Shown piece after piece: positions 22,354-29,237 of a stretch of 35,808 nucleotides of DNA. Where the stretch lies: contig JBFMDN010000059.1 of the NCBI GenBank assembly GCA_040753915.1, forward strand, positions 1-35,808, read 5' to 3'. The position numbers were made by a program, and so were the translations under genes. Under the pieces are notes generated by a model. The model worked only from the letters and a program-made list of their open reading frames with translations. It was not told the DNA's origin and searched no databases. The stretch's first letter is position 1. Each line of letters starts with the position of its first letter. This DNA comes from JBFMDN01 sp040753915 (lineage in GTDB: Bacteria; Desulfobacterota; Desulfomonilia; Desulfomonilales; Desulfomonilaceae).

Positions 22354-24340
22354 AGTCTCGTCCCTTCATCGTCACCGGTATGGTTACCTCGAACACGGAG
22401 CCCACCGATGGCCTGCTCCTGACTGTGATTTCTCCTCCGTGCTCCTTTACGATGCCGTAACTTACCGAAAGCCCGAGACCTGTGCCTTCTCCATCCTTCT
22501 TGGTGGTGAAGAAAGGATCAAAGATCTTGTGGATGATTGCGGGGGACATACCTTCACCATTGTCTTCGACAGTCACCGATATTGTTTTCACAGCCTCGTC
22601 GTACTTCGTGGTGACCGAAATCAGACCTTCAGATTCTTTCACGGCCTGTTTCGCGTTGAGCAACAGATTCATCCACACTTGTTGTAGCTTGCTTTCGTCG
22701 AGGTTGATTGTGGGCAGGTCGGGGGCAAAGGACGTTTCGATCCGAATCCCTTCTTTGTCGAACTGTTTCTTCAGGACCGAGATCACTCGTTCGATGGTGT
22801 CGTTGAGTCGTCCCGGGACTCGCACTGTCTTTACATTCCTCGCGAATTCGAGCAAGTCCTGAACCACGGACCGACAAGTTTCGGAATGCCGTGCAATGAC
22901 CTCCACGTCGGCCCGGTGCTCGGATTCCGGTGGAAGCTCCTCTTTGAGCAGTTCCGCATAAAACAGGATCAGACCGAGGGGATTGTTCAATTCGTGTGCG
23001 ACTCCGGCAACAAGCTGGCCCAGCGACGCCAGCTTTTCTGCGTGCATCATCTGTTGGTCCATCCTTTTCTGTTCCGTGATGGACTTGCAGTAATGGACGA
23101 CGCTTTCCACTTCGCCGGTTTGCTTGTCCAGAATCGGATAAAAATGTGCCAGATACGTCTCCTCCTCGGGGAGGCTCAGCTCTCCGAAGGTGGGGATTTT
23201 CTCCCGAAGGGTGCGTTCCAAAAGGCAGCCGCTGCACGGTTCGTCCAACCCGTGTATGAGGTCGTAACACTTCGGTGGTTCCTGCAGGTCCTCTCTTTCT
23301 ACCATTGACGCGGAATTGGCCATGAGCACCGTGTGGTCGGGTGCGATAAGCATAAGCTTGTCCGTTATCCCGTCAAAGATGGATCTTATCTTCTCGCGCT
23401 GGGAAATGGACTCCTGAAGGAGATCGGTCCTCTCTTTCATCAAGGCGTTGAGCTTGTCCGCCATCTTGTTGAATGCCTGACATACCGCCCCAATTTCATC
23501 CTGCTGAGCGATATTGAGCCTGAGGCTCAGGTCGCTCCCATCGGAAACAAACTCGGAGAAGAACCCCTTGAGCAGCGCAATCCTGTTCACGACAAGCCGT
23601 CTGAAGAACACGATGACCAACAGCGCCGCAGCCATGATGGCAGCTATTCCAGGTCCTACAATTGCCACGGTGCGCTGCGTGATCTGGCTCATAGCATTTT
23701 CCACAGGAAATGAGAGCACATCCATCCCGGCTACGGTCTCGACCGACCTTCCGAATCCGCGGTCGGATCCGTACATCGCAATGAGCTTTGCTGGAGCGTT
23801 GCGCCGATCTCCGTGGCAGCGAAGGCAGCCTGCTTCCATGCGAATGGGCACCATGCGCACGAAGAAACGCTTGTTGTCTCTCGTCACAAGGCCTTGCCAA
23901 CCCTTGAGCTGAGGGTTTTGCCTGAACTGAGTTAAGATCTCTCGCTCAAACGCGTCTGCCTCATTACGGTGACCGCGGGAATCAATAGCCGCTCTCTTGT
24001 AATGGAATTCGGGAAATGCCTTCTCGAACCGGTCCATGATCTGCCGTGAAACGTACGAAGTTGACATGGCCTCCAGGACAAATTCATCGGCCGGAATAAG
24101 AGACGAAATCCGTGGCCTCAGATTGGACGCGACGTAGTTTCGTGTGGCTTCAAGCTCGGCCAGGATAATCTCAGACTTCTCATACACGTTCCTGATGAGC
24201 GAGTCTTCGAGTTGCTTGTGCAGCCCATACGAGAGCACCCCGGTAAAAAGGCCGAGAATCAGAATGATGCCCAAACTGAACTTGGTCTGTAACGACAAGC
24301 TGCGGACACGTACTGCCCGGGATTTGCCCTGGTCTTTCAT
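22340..24340 (-). CDS. Membrane sensor histidine kinase with a haem-binding (Tll0287/DUF3365-like) input domain
   Basis: I start at ATG 24340 (666 residues; MKDQGKSRAVRVRSLSLQTKFS); ATG 24361 is possible and the open frame to 24550 seems untranslated. TM1 is about 22-42. A periplasmic DUF3365-like domain follows with the c-type haem motif CLRCH (172-176) and the family segment YGSDRGFGRSVETVAGMDVLSFPV. TM2 (about 225-247), a HAMP linker, and a PAS domain (about 318-430) containing CYDLIHGLDEPCSGC come next. HisKA carries the phosphorylated His449 in GVAHELNNPLG, and HATPase_c ends the protein. Likely signal: redox, NO or another small ligand at the haem, or covalent haem redox state. It probably phosphorylates the overlapping NtrC-type regulator. 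Confidence 0.9.
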   Translation of the reverse strand: MKDQGKSRAVRVRSLSLQTKFSLGIILILGLFTGVLSYGLHKQLEDSLIRNVYEKSEIILAELEATRNYVASNLRPRISSLIPADEFVLEAMSTSYVSRQIMDRFEKAFPEFHYKRAAIDSRGHRNEADAFEREILTQFRQNPQLKGWQGLVTRDNKRFFVRMVPIRMEAGCLRCHGDRRNAPAKLIAMYGSDRGFGRSVETVAGMDVLSFPVENAMSQITQRTVAIVGPGIAAIMAAALLVIVFFRRLVVNRIALLKGFFSEFVSDGSDLSLRLNIAQQDEIGAVCQAFNKMADKLNALMKERTDLLQESISQREKIRSIFDGITDKLMLIAPDHTVLMANSASMVEREDLQEPPKCYDLIHGLDEPCSGCLLERTLREKIPTFGELSLPEEETYLAHFYPILDKQTGEVESVVHYCKSITEQKRMDQQMMHAEKLASLGQLVAGVAHELNNPLGLILFYAELLKEELPPESEHRADVEVIARHSETCRSVVQDLLEFARNVKTVRVPGRLNDTIERVISVLKKQFDKEGIRIETSFAPDLPTINLDESKLQQVWMNLLLNAKQAVKESEGLISVTTKYDEAVKTISVTVEDNGEGMSPAIIHKIFDPFFTTKKDGEGTGLGLSVSYGIVKEHGGEITVRSRPSVGSVFEVTIPVTMKGRDYGEG

Positions 24341-24977
24341 GATGACGGATCTCCCTGGCATGAGTATATCATGGGAGCGACCTGAATGCGGATCAATAAT
24401 GGACTCGGTACAGATCGAGACAGCCTCCGATCGAACGAGGCATGGGTGGCCCCGTAAGTGCTTGGCTGTCATCCGTGTGAACGACCTTTTTCCTGGATAG
24501 GCAAGGGGCGTACCACAACTCTCGCGAACGGGGAACCTTAGGTGCTCCATTTCTTAAATACGGTCACGTAATCTGCCACGACGTAGGGGCACCCCTTGGA
24601 AACTGTCTCAAAAGCGTGCAGTCCGTGATAATCGTGGCACACCCCCTCACCCTGACCCTCTCCCCCGAAGCGGGGGAGAGGGGGTTCTTCCCGCTCCCTC
24701 TCCCTCTGGGAGAGGGTTTTGGTGAGGGTGCCTTTTCACGCAGCGACGCCCAATCGTGCTACGATGTTTGGTGTGTCCCGAGTTTTGAGACACTTTCCTT
24801 GTGGGTGCCCAGGGCGGGCACAAGGCCCGCCCCTACATTGCCAACGATGCGCTCACCACGTACACCGCGGTGCAGATACGGTACCGTATTTGTGCCGTCG
24901 ACCACTTAGGTGCTCGACTTCCAGAAAATGAGTCCTCTACGGTGATCATGGAGAGAAGGTACGTGGTAGCGAATCGG
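24341..24977. other. Non-coding stretch upstream of the sensor kinase with palindromic repeats
   Basis: No gene is supported. The kinase promoter should lie in the left part, but I could not fix it. The right part contains the nested palindrome listed separately and, at about 24800-24838, a GGGCGGGC...GCCCGCCC hairpin of the kind often dispersed in genomes. Confidence 0.5.
24642..24732. repeat. Nested palindromic repeat (REP-like)
   Basis: An outer imperfect inverted repeat (CCCTCACC near 24645 and GGTGAGGG at 24721) encloses a perfect 12-bp stem CCCTCTCCCCCG-AAG-CGGGGGAGAGGG (24656-24682) and a second stem CCCTCTCCC/GGGAGAGGG. This type of sequence is dispersed in many GC-rich genomes. Confidence 0.7.
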
Positions 24978-25406
24978 TCAGGTGAGCGGATTCCTCCACT
25001 TTAGCTTGGGAAATCGCGCGAAATCACAATCGGTAGAAGCCAACTCACAGCCGTGTTCAACAGCGAGAGCAGCTAGATGTGCGTCCGTAACCAAATTGGC
25101 CACGGCCTGACCGCTCGCGAGCATCTGTTCAAAGATAGCCCAATGTCGTTCGGTCGGACGAACGATCCGTGTACACGGCTGGTCCAGCCAACTCTGTACA
25201 CGGGCACGGGCTTGTTCGAGAGAAAGGGGACTCTCGAAGACCCGTGGGTTCGTACCTATTCGAATAAATGCGCACAGAACCGTCCAGCATAGACAAATGG
25301 TTTCAGTGCCTGATAATTGGGCGTCCCACCATTCACGGGCTTGGTCGTGACGGGGGCTAAGCGAGTCTTCCGCGTACAAGAGGATGTTGGCATCGACGAG
25401 AATCAA
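24978..25406 (-). CDS. vapC: VapC-type PIN-domain toxin
   Basis: This is a 142-residue PIN ribonuclease: MILVDANILLYAEDSLSPRHDQAREWW, then LCWTVLCAFIRIGTNP, VANLVTDAHLAALAVEHGCELASTDCDFARFPKLKWRNPL. The acidic residues expected in the PIN active site are visible (Asp5 of LVDAN, the Asp of VTDAHLAAL, the Asp pair of STDCDFARF). The start overlaps the vapB stop (ATGA). It is intact, unlike the vapC at 10.5-10.9 kb, from which it is clearly different (a longer PIN subfamily). Confidence 0.87.
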   Translation of the reverse strand: MILVDANILLYAEDSLSPRHDQAREWWDAQLSGTETICLCWTVLCAFIRIGTNPRVFESPLSLEQARARVQSWLDQPCTRIVRPTERHWAIFEQMLASGQAVANLVTDAHLAALAVEHGCELASTDCDFARFPKLKWRNPLT

Positions 25407-25648
25407 CGGGAGTCCTCGCCTTCTATCTGGGCCAATAATTCCTGTATGTTATCTAAATTGCGACCGGGCCGGAGGCCCATGGCGTGAGGTTCCGTTCTAT
25501 AGTCCCGCTGCTTCGCAGGCTGTTCCACCCGGTCCAGACCAGCACGAAGAGCTTCATTCACAATCGCTCTGAACGGTTTACCCAGTTTGGCCGCTAGCTC
25601 TTTGGCCCTGTCGATCACATCCTCATCTATTGACAGCGTCGTTCTCAT
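25403..25648 (-). CDS. vapB: VapB-type antitoxin
   Basis: This 81-residue protein opens with a ribbon-helix-helix MRTTLSIDEDVIDRAKELAAKLGKPFRAIVNEALRAGLDRV and has a C-terminal arm NLDNIQELLAQIEGEDSR for the toxin. The ATG lies just about where a strong promoter would start transcription, and there is no Shine-Dalgarno sequence, so the mRNA may be leaderless. It is coupled to vapC by ATGA. Confidence 0.84.
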   Translation of the reverse strand: MRTTLSIDEDVIDRAKELAAKLGKPFRAIVNEALRAGLDRVEQPAKQRDYRTEPHAMGLRPGRNLDNIQELLAQIEGEDSR

Positions 25649-25654
25649 AGAGTC

Positions 25655-25688
25655 ATCATAGCAGTCATGCGAATGATGTCAAGACATC
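25655..25688 (-). promoter_or_regulatory. vapBC promoter with palindromic operator
   Basis: On the minus strand, TTGACA (25682-25677) and TATGAT (25660-25655) are separated by 16 bases. The -35 box lies inside the perfect palindrome GATGTC-AA-GACATC (25675-25688). The predicted transcription start falls at about 25648, the A of the vapB ATG. Confidence 0.68.
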
Positions 25689-25862
25689 AGTAATTCTGAG
25701 AACGAGCTGGCTCATCGCAACATGACGCTAGCGCTGTGTTGCTTCCACGGACGTTTCATTCACACGGAATCACGCATCGTCCTAATGCACACAGAAGTCA
25801 CCGAACCCAGATGCTATCACAAAATGATTGCAAGGCAGCGACCTGCGTGTCATCGTCATTTC

Positions 25863-26117
25863 ATGAACAAAGCGCAACTCAGGACACTTGAGGCCATGTT
25901 CTCACAGCCGGTTCCAGCGACCCTGGAATGGCGGCGCATCGAGCCCCTGTTTGTGGCGCTTGGTGCACAGATTGTCGAGGCCGAGGGGTCACGGGTCCGA
26001 TTCCTTCTGAACGGCGTAATCGCCACATTTCACAGACCCCGCTCTTCCAGTGAAGCGAAGCCATACCAGGTTCGTGACGCAAGGAGATTGTTGGAGAGCG
26101 CTGGAGGGAAACCATGA
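25863..26117 (+). CDS. hicA: HicA-type toxin (duplicate locus 1)
   Basis: This is an 84-residue HicA of the hicA-first type: MNKAQLRTLEAMFSQPVPATLEWRRIEPLFVALGAQIVEAEGSRVRFLLNGVIATFHRPR, then KPYQVRDARRLLESAG. Where HicA normally has G-S-H-x-x(F), this subfamily reads GSRVRF and keeps a later His in ATFHRP, so the catalytic His assignment is uncertain. The stop overlaps hicB (ATGA). It differs from the copy at 34850 at about 16 of 84 residues. Confidence 0.85.
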   Translation: MNKAQLRTLEAMFSQPVPATLEWRRIEPLFVALGAQIVEAEGSRVRFLLNGVIATFHRPRSSSEAKPYQVRDARRLLESAGGKP

Positions 26118-26440
26118 GCACAATGACTTACAAGGGATATGCAGCCAGGATTGAGTATAGCGATGAAGACGGTTGCTTTATCGGCCACATTGCTGGAATC
26201 AAAGATATCATCGGTTTCCACGCGGAATCCGTTAAAGAATTGCGTGCTGCCTTCGAAGAGGCTGTAAACGACTATCTGGCGACGTGCGAAAAGTCCGGAC
26301 GTGCGCCGCAAAAGCCATATTCAGGCAAGCTGATGCTGCGAGTGCCGCCTGAAGTTCATGCCCGTGCGGCGATGATGGCCGAAGCGCATGGAATGAGTCT
26401 AAATCAGTGGGCAGCCGAGGTTCTTTCAAAAGCTTCTTGA
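26114..26440 (+). CDS. hicB: HicB-type antitoxin with RHH DNA-binding tail (duplicate locus 1)
   Basis: This is a 108-residue HicB: N-terminal partial RNase-H-like domain (YKGYAARIEYSDEDGCFIGHIAGIKDIIGFHAESVKELRAAFEEAVNDYLA) and a C-terminal ribbon-helix-helix (KLMLRVPPEVHARAAMMAEAHGMSLNQWAAEVL) that should bind the operon promoter. It is identical in protein to the copy at 35101 except for the last two residues, although about 14 codons differ silently. Confidence 0.9.
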   Translation: MSTMTYKGYAARIEYSDEDGCFIGHIAGIKDIIGFHAESVKELRAAFEEAVNDYLATCEKSGRAPQKPYSGKLMLRVPPEVHARAAMMAEAHGMSLNQWAAEVLSKAS

Positions 26441-26493
26441 CAAAAAACAATCATAGGTACGCTTGCCGCGCATTGTCAGGCCAACACTTGTCT

Positions 26494-26619
26494 GGGCATG
26501 GGGACAGCAAGAAGTGCTTGGAGGCGCTCTATCTCAATATCTCGGACGAGGATCTTCTGGCGGCGATGGACAACATGAAGTTCGACAGGAGGGAGACGGA
26601 CACGCGGGTGAAGAAGTGA
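26494..26619 (+). pseudogene. 3' remnant 2 of a tyrosine recombinase gene
   Basis: GHGDSKKCLEALYLNISDEDLLAAMDNMKFDRRETDTRVKK then stop: the last about 41 residues of a tyrosine recombinase, including the GH(G/R)D motif and the catalytic Tyr of LYL. It lies 54 bases after the hicB stop; the same spacing (about 55) holds after the duplicate hicB at 35427. Confidence 0.78.
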
Positions 26620-26824
26620 AAGCCGCGGCAACGGGCCCCGCTGCTGGAAAGGACAGAACACAAAGAGAAATGCCCAGCCCTCTTGTTTGGCAGCATGTTG
26701 TCGACCTGTTCATTTCGAGGACTTGACGCGGTCGAGGGGAAACGGTATCACGAGAAAAATGGGGAAGGTTTTACGCGTCTCTCATGGCAGAAGACGAACC
26801 GCTGCCCACCAAACGAGGCGAGCG

Positions 26825-27031
26825 ATGAAATTCATGGTAACCATACAGCGAGACGAGGAGGGCATGTGGGTCGTGGAATGCCCATCCATTCCCGGGTGTG
26901 TGAGCCAGGGTACGACAAAAGAAGAAGCTTTGAAAAACATTGAAGAGGCCATAGCCCTATGTCTTGAAGTGAGAGCGGAACGGGGACTGCCTCTAACCAT
27001 AGAAACACGACAGCTAGAGGTTGTGGCTTAG
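26825..27031 (+). CDS. hicB: HicB-type antitoxin, short form
   Basis: This 68-residue protein (MKFMVTIQRDEEGMWVVECPSIPGCVSQGTTKEEALKNIEEAIALCLEV) has the HicB signature CPSIPGCVSQG-T-x-EEAL. It lacks a C-terminal DNA-binding domain. ATG 26825 gives the family start. The stop TAG overlaps the probable GTG start of hicA (TAGTG). Confidence 0.87.
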   Translation: MKFMVTIQRDEEGMWVVECPSIPGCVSQGTTKEEALKNIEEAIALCLEVRAERGLPLTIETRQLEVVA

Positions 27032-27254
27032 TGGGCACTTTTCCTATCTTAGCGGGAAAGATGTCGTCCGCGTACTCCAGTCATTGGGCTGGTCAGTCGC
27101 TCGACAAAGGGGTAGCCACGTAATCATGGTGAAGGAAGGGGAAATCGCCACGCTATCAGTTCCGAATCACAAAGAAGTAGCCCCGGGCATGCTTCGCAGC
27201 TTGGTTCGGGCAGCTAACCTTACCATGAATCAATTCATTGAGGCTGTTGAATAA
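27031..27254 (+). CDS. hicA: HicA-type toxin with a possible early frameshift
   Basis: The body LSGKDVVRVLQSLGWSVARQRGSHVIMVKEGEIATLSVPNHKEVAPGMLRSLVRAANLTMNQFIEAVE is an orthodox HicA with the catalytic His in RGSHVIM. The coupled GTG at 27031 reads GTFPIL, the usual HicA start, but it is one base out of frame with LSGKDVV. The in-frame alternative is TTG 27021, overlapping hicB and giving MWLSGHFSYLSGKDVV. So either a one-base deletion near 27046-27052 or an unusual TTG start applies. The catalytic part is intact. Confidence 0.75.
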
Positions 27255-27258
27255 TTGC

Positions 27259-27585
27259 AGGGACACCATACCTAATTCGTGACTCTGATCAGAATTGGGG
27301 CAATCTCCGATCATGGCTAGATTGGCACGCGTGGTAGCTCCGGGAGTACCACACCACGTAACACAAAGAGGAAACAAACGGGGTGACCTTTCTCTCGACG
27401 TGCGTTCGGGTACCGAGTTAGAAGCGCTTCGGCGGCACGAGTGCACAAGCAGACCGTTGGGACACGATGACTTCATCACGAGGCTGGAGTCGGCCCTGGG
27501 GAGATCCATGCGCCGCAAAAAACCGGGACCGAGAGGCTCGATGCAAGATCCAGCAGATTGAGTATGGTGTCCCCGGAATTCGCGG
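27259..27585 (+). mobile_element. Internally deleted REP-associated transposase (RAYT) element with terminal inverted repeats
   Basis: The left end has GGGACACCATACCTAATTC (27261-27279) and the right end the inverted counterpart GATTGAGTATGGTGTCCCC followed by GGAATTCGCGGAATTCCG. Between them is only a remnant transposase. At about 0.33 kb it is a MITE-like derivative that would need a full-length TnpA in trans. Confidence 0.7.
27313..27561 (+). pseudogene. REP-associated (Y1-type) tyrosine transposase, in-frame internal deletion
   Basis: The first 25 residues MARLARVVAPGVPHHVTQRGNKRGD are the typical N-terminus of a TnpA_REP/IS200-like transposase, including the HxTQRGN segment. From about residue 34 the frame carries the C-terminal end of the same family: TELEALRRHECTSRPLGHDDFITRLESALGRSMRRKKPGPRG. 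The middle (about 130-150 residues, with the HUH motif and the catalytic Tyr) is missing, yet the frame stays open for 82 codons. It cannot be catalytically active. Confidence 0.8.
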
Positions 27586-27645
27586 AATTCCGCGGAATTC
27601 CGGAATTATGGCGGAATTATGGAATTCGGAAGTCGAACATCTGTA

Positions 27646-27888
27646 CTATGGTCGCGTGGGAGGAAGCCCACAGTTTCGGCACTGTTGGAGACCATCAACG
27701 GGGTCACCACAGTGTTCGCAGAATCGTCGATCATGCATTGTGAGATTCCTGCACAGGTCCTGAGCAATTTGTTGTTCCCCGGACGTTCTCGTGTTCGGAC
27801 ACGTTGTCACGCCACCTGCTGTTACAGTCGGTCCTCCGCAGTCTCGACAAAACAGCGACCCGTGGTTCACATTCCGCATAGTTGCCAT
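27646..27888 (-). CDS. Small double zinc-ribbon protein
   Basis: This is an 80-residue protein with four CxxC-type pairs: LFCRDCGG, a single Cys in TTCPN, then RFCEHCGDPV and QCRNCGLPP. GGAGGTG lies six bases before ATG 27888, a good ribosome site. It is flanked on both sides by RAYT-type terminal motifs (27559-27585 and 27943-27967), so it may be a passenger of mobile DNA. It resembles short zinc-ribbon proteins in general; I cannot give a role. Confidence 0.6.
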   Translation of the reverse strand: MATMRNVNHGSLFCRDCGGPTVTAGGVTTCPNTRTSGEQQIAQDLCRNLTMHDRRFCEHCGDPVDGLQQCRNCGLPPTRP

Positions 27889-27942
27889 GCTTCACCTCCA
27901 TGGGGCAATGGAATGGCAAATTCTGGGGATACTGGGGACTGG

Positions 27943-27967
27943 GAATTATAGGGACACCATGGAATTC
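27943..27967 (-). repeat. RAYT-type terminal motif, inverted (left-end) copy
   Basis: GAATTATAGGGACACCATGG followed by AATTC is the reverse complement of the GAATTC...ATGGTGTCCC motif. It is in opposite orientation to the copy at 29139, with the hicAB remnant and a recombinase tail between them. Confidence 0.65.
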
Positions 27968-28159
27968 TGTGGCCGCGATTGGTCTGAAGGTCGACAACAA
28001 TCCCGGTCATTTCCTCGTGACGGCCGTACACGGGCCCTGGCCCCCCCCAAGCCCACTACGGAAAAGTCAGCTCTTTCCAACCTCCCTGTCTTTTCATCAT
28101 CCCATCTGCTGTCCGCTAAACGATTCGACCGCCCTCGCCGACCCTGCTTCAACTGATTT

Positions 28160-28312
28160 TCAAAGCAGTGTGTTGAACCACTCCACAGTCAGCCCGATCT
28201 CACGAATGATACCGCTCAGCGCCCCTTAGCTCCCCCGTTGGCGATCCTTCTCATAGCCGAGCTTTCTCAGTGCGCGAACGACCTCACGGCCAGAGAGTTG
28301 GTGCAGCCTTGT
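28160..28312 (-). pseudogene. hicA: hicA remnant with internal deletion and lost start
   Basis: On the minus strand one frame reads HQLSGREVVRALRKLGYEKDRQRGS then TAA. A few bases later another frame reads ALSGIIREIGLTVEWFNTLL then stop at 28160. These are the N- and C-terminal parts of HicA; the catalytic GSH-x-V strand region between them is missing. No ATG or GTG lies at the expected start. It follows, and is overlapped by, the extended hicB. Confidence 0.75.
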
Positions 28313-28524
28313 GAAATGGCTACCTCGACCAGCTCTTCGGTGATAGGAGGTGGAATAGGCTCATCGTGGGCAGCCAGACTGTCCAGATAAGCGGCTATGG
28401 CCTCCTTGGCGTTGTCGATGGCCTCCTGCCGGGTGCGACCCCGGGAGAAACAGCCTGGCAACGACGGTACTTCTACGACGAAGATCCTGTCTTCACCTTG
28501 TTCGATGAGAATCCTATATTTCAT
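28267..28524 (-). CDS. hicB: HicB-type antitoxin, C-terminally extended by loss of its stop
   Basis: MKYRILIEQGEDRIFVVEVPSLPGCFSRGRTRQEAIDNAKEAIAAYLDSL is an orthodox short HicB. Normal members end near ELVEVAIS; here the frame runs 15 codons further (QGCTNSLAVRSFAH). The bases at the junction read ATTTCACAAGG. Restoring three bases (TCA-TGA-CAAGG) would recreate both a hicB stop and the ATG of hicA in the standard ATGA overlap. So a 3-base deletion may have removed stop and start together (inference). The core antitoxin fold is intact. Confidence 0.8.
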   Translation of the reverse strand: MKYRILIEQGEDRIFVVEVPSLPGCFSRGRTRQEAIDNAKEAIAAYLDSLAAHDEPIPPPITEELVEVAISQGCTNSLAVRSFAH

Positions 28525-28833
28525 GTTCTGCCTTGTCGATGCCGGCTGGGTGGTTTAGAGTGAGGACATCCCCCGTGATACTGGAATCTTCCATGCTCTT
28601 CCTCGCCCTCCCTTTTGAGTGCCTTTACCAGCTCGCGCTGGTAGTATCTTACAGCGCGTTCCGCTGCGGAGCAACGACAATCTTTGTAGCACCATCAAAG
28701 GTCGGATGAAGGATTTCTGGAACCAGTAAAGAGGCTGACTGGCGCAGCGCTGAGCAAGGGGAGGCCGGAAAGTGAGGAAGCAGAATCCCCTTAACGAGGA
28801 GGCGGTCATGTCCCCGGGAATCCACTTGGGGAC
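28525..28833. other. Gene-free stretch between hicB and recombinase remnant 3
   Basis: I see no gene here. CATGTCCCCGGGAATCC at about 28808-28824 resembles the terminal motif but is too short to call. Confidence 0.4.
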
Positions 28834-29196
28834 TTGCTGAGGCGATATTGGAGAACGGCGGCAGAAGCCATTGTCTTCGACCCCAAACCGACGGTCCACG
28901 ACCTCCGGCACTGCTGGTTCGCCGATGCCGTCCAGTGCAGGGGTCTCGGATACCGGGACGATGCGATTCTGGGGCACAGGGAGAAAAAGAAATCCCTCCA
29001 GAATCTTTACCAGACCCTCAGCGACGGCGATCTGAGCAGGGCCGTTGACATGATGGAGCTCGATATCGGGGAGATGAAGATGCGGGTGAGGAGGTCGAGG
29101 TCTGGACAGCGGATGGACGCGGCAGCGTCGGAATCGTCGAATCATGTATGGTGTCTCCCGATCTCCAATGGTGTCTCCAGATCTCCACATCTATGA
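28834..29196 (+). pseudogene. 3' remnant 3 of a tyrosine recombinase gene (longest open one)
   Basis: It reads LRRYWRTAAEAIVFDPKPTVHDLRHCWFADAV, then DDAILGHREKKKSLQNLYQTLSDGDLSRAVDMMELDIGEMKMRVRR. The HxxR motif (HDLRH), the GH motif and the catalytic Tyr (NLY) are present; the segment between HDLRH and ILGH is degenerate. The first catalytic Arg half of the enzyme is absent. The frame continues through the following repeat to 29196, which is not normal recombinase sequence. Confidence 0.8.
29139..29186 (+). repeat. RAYT-type terminal motif, tandem degenerate form
   Basis: GAATCATGTATGGTGTCTCC and then CGATCTCCAATGGTGTCTCC, AGATCTCC: two direct copies of ATGGTGTCTCC. The preceding 70 bases match those before the copy at 35649 (GCGGATGGACGC, GGAATCGT). 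Confidence 0.65.
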
Positions 29197-29237
29197 ACTT
29201 GTGGCTGCCGAACGCGAGGTATATGTCTCGGTAGACC

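Larger units (their letters stand above)
25811..26440 (+). repeat. hicAB duplication, copy 1 (630 bp)
   Basis: It aligns with 34798-35427 at a constant offset of 8987 with no indel, from ATGCTATCACAAAATGATTG upstream of hicA to the hicB stop. Confidence 0.93.

Noticed and set aside
24642..24732. Nested palindrome as a terminator of the sensor-kinase operon
   Set aside because: It lies upstream of the kinase gene, has no U-tract and looks like a dispersed REP-type repeat.
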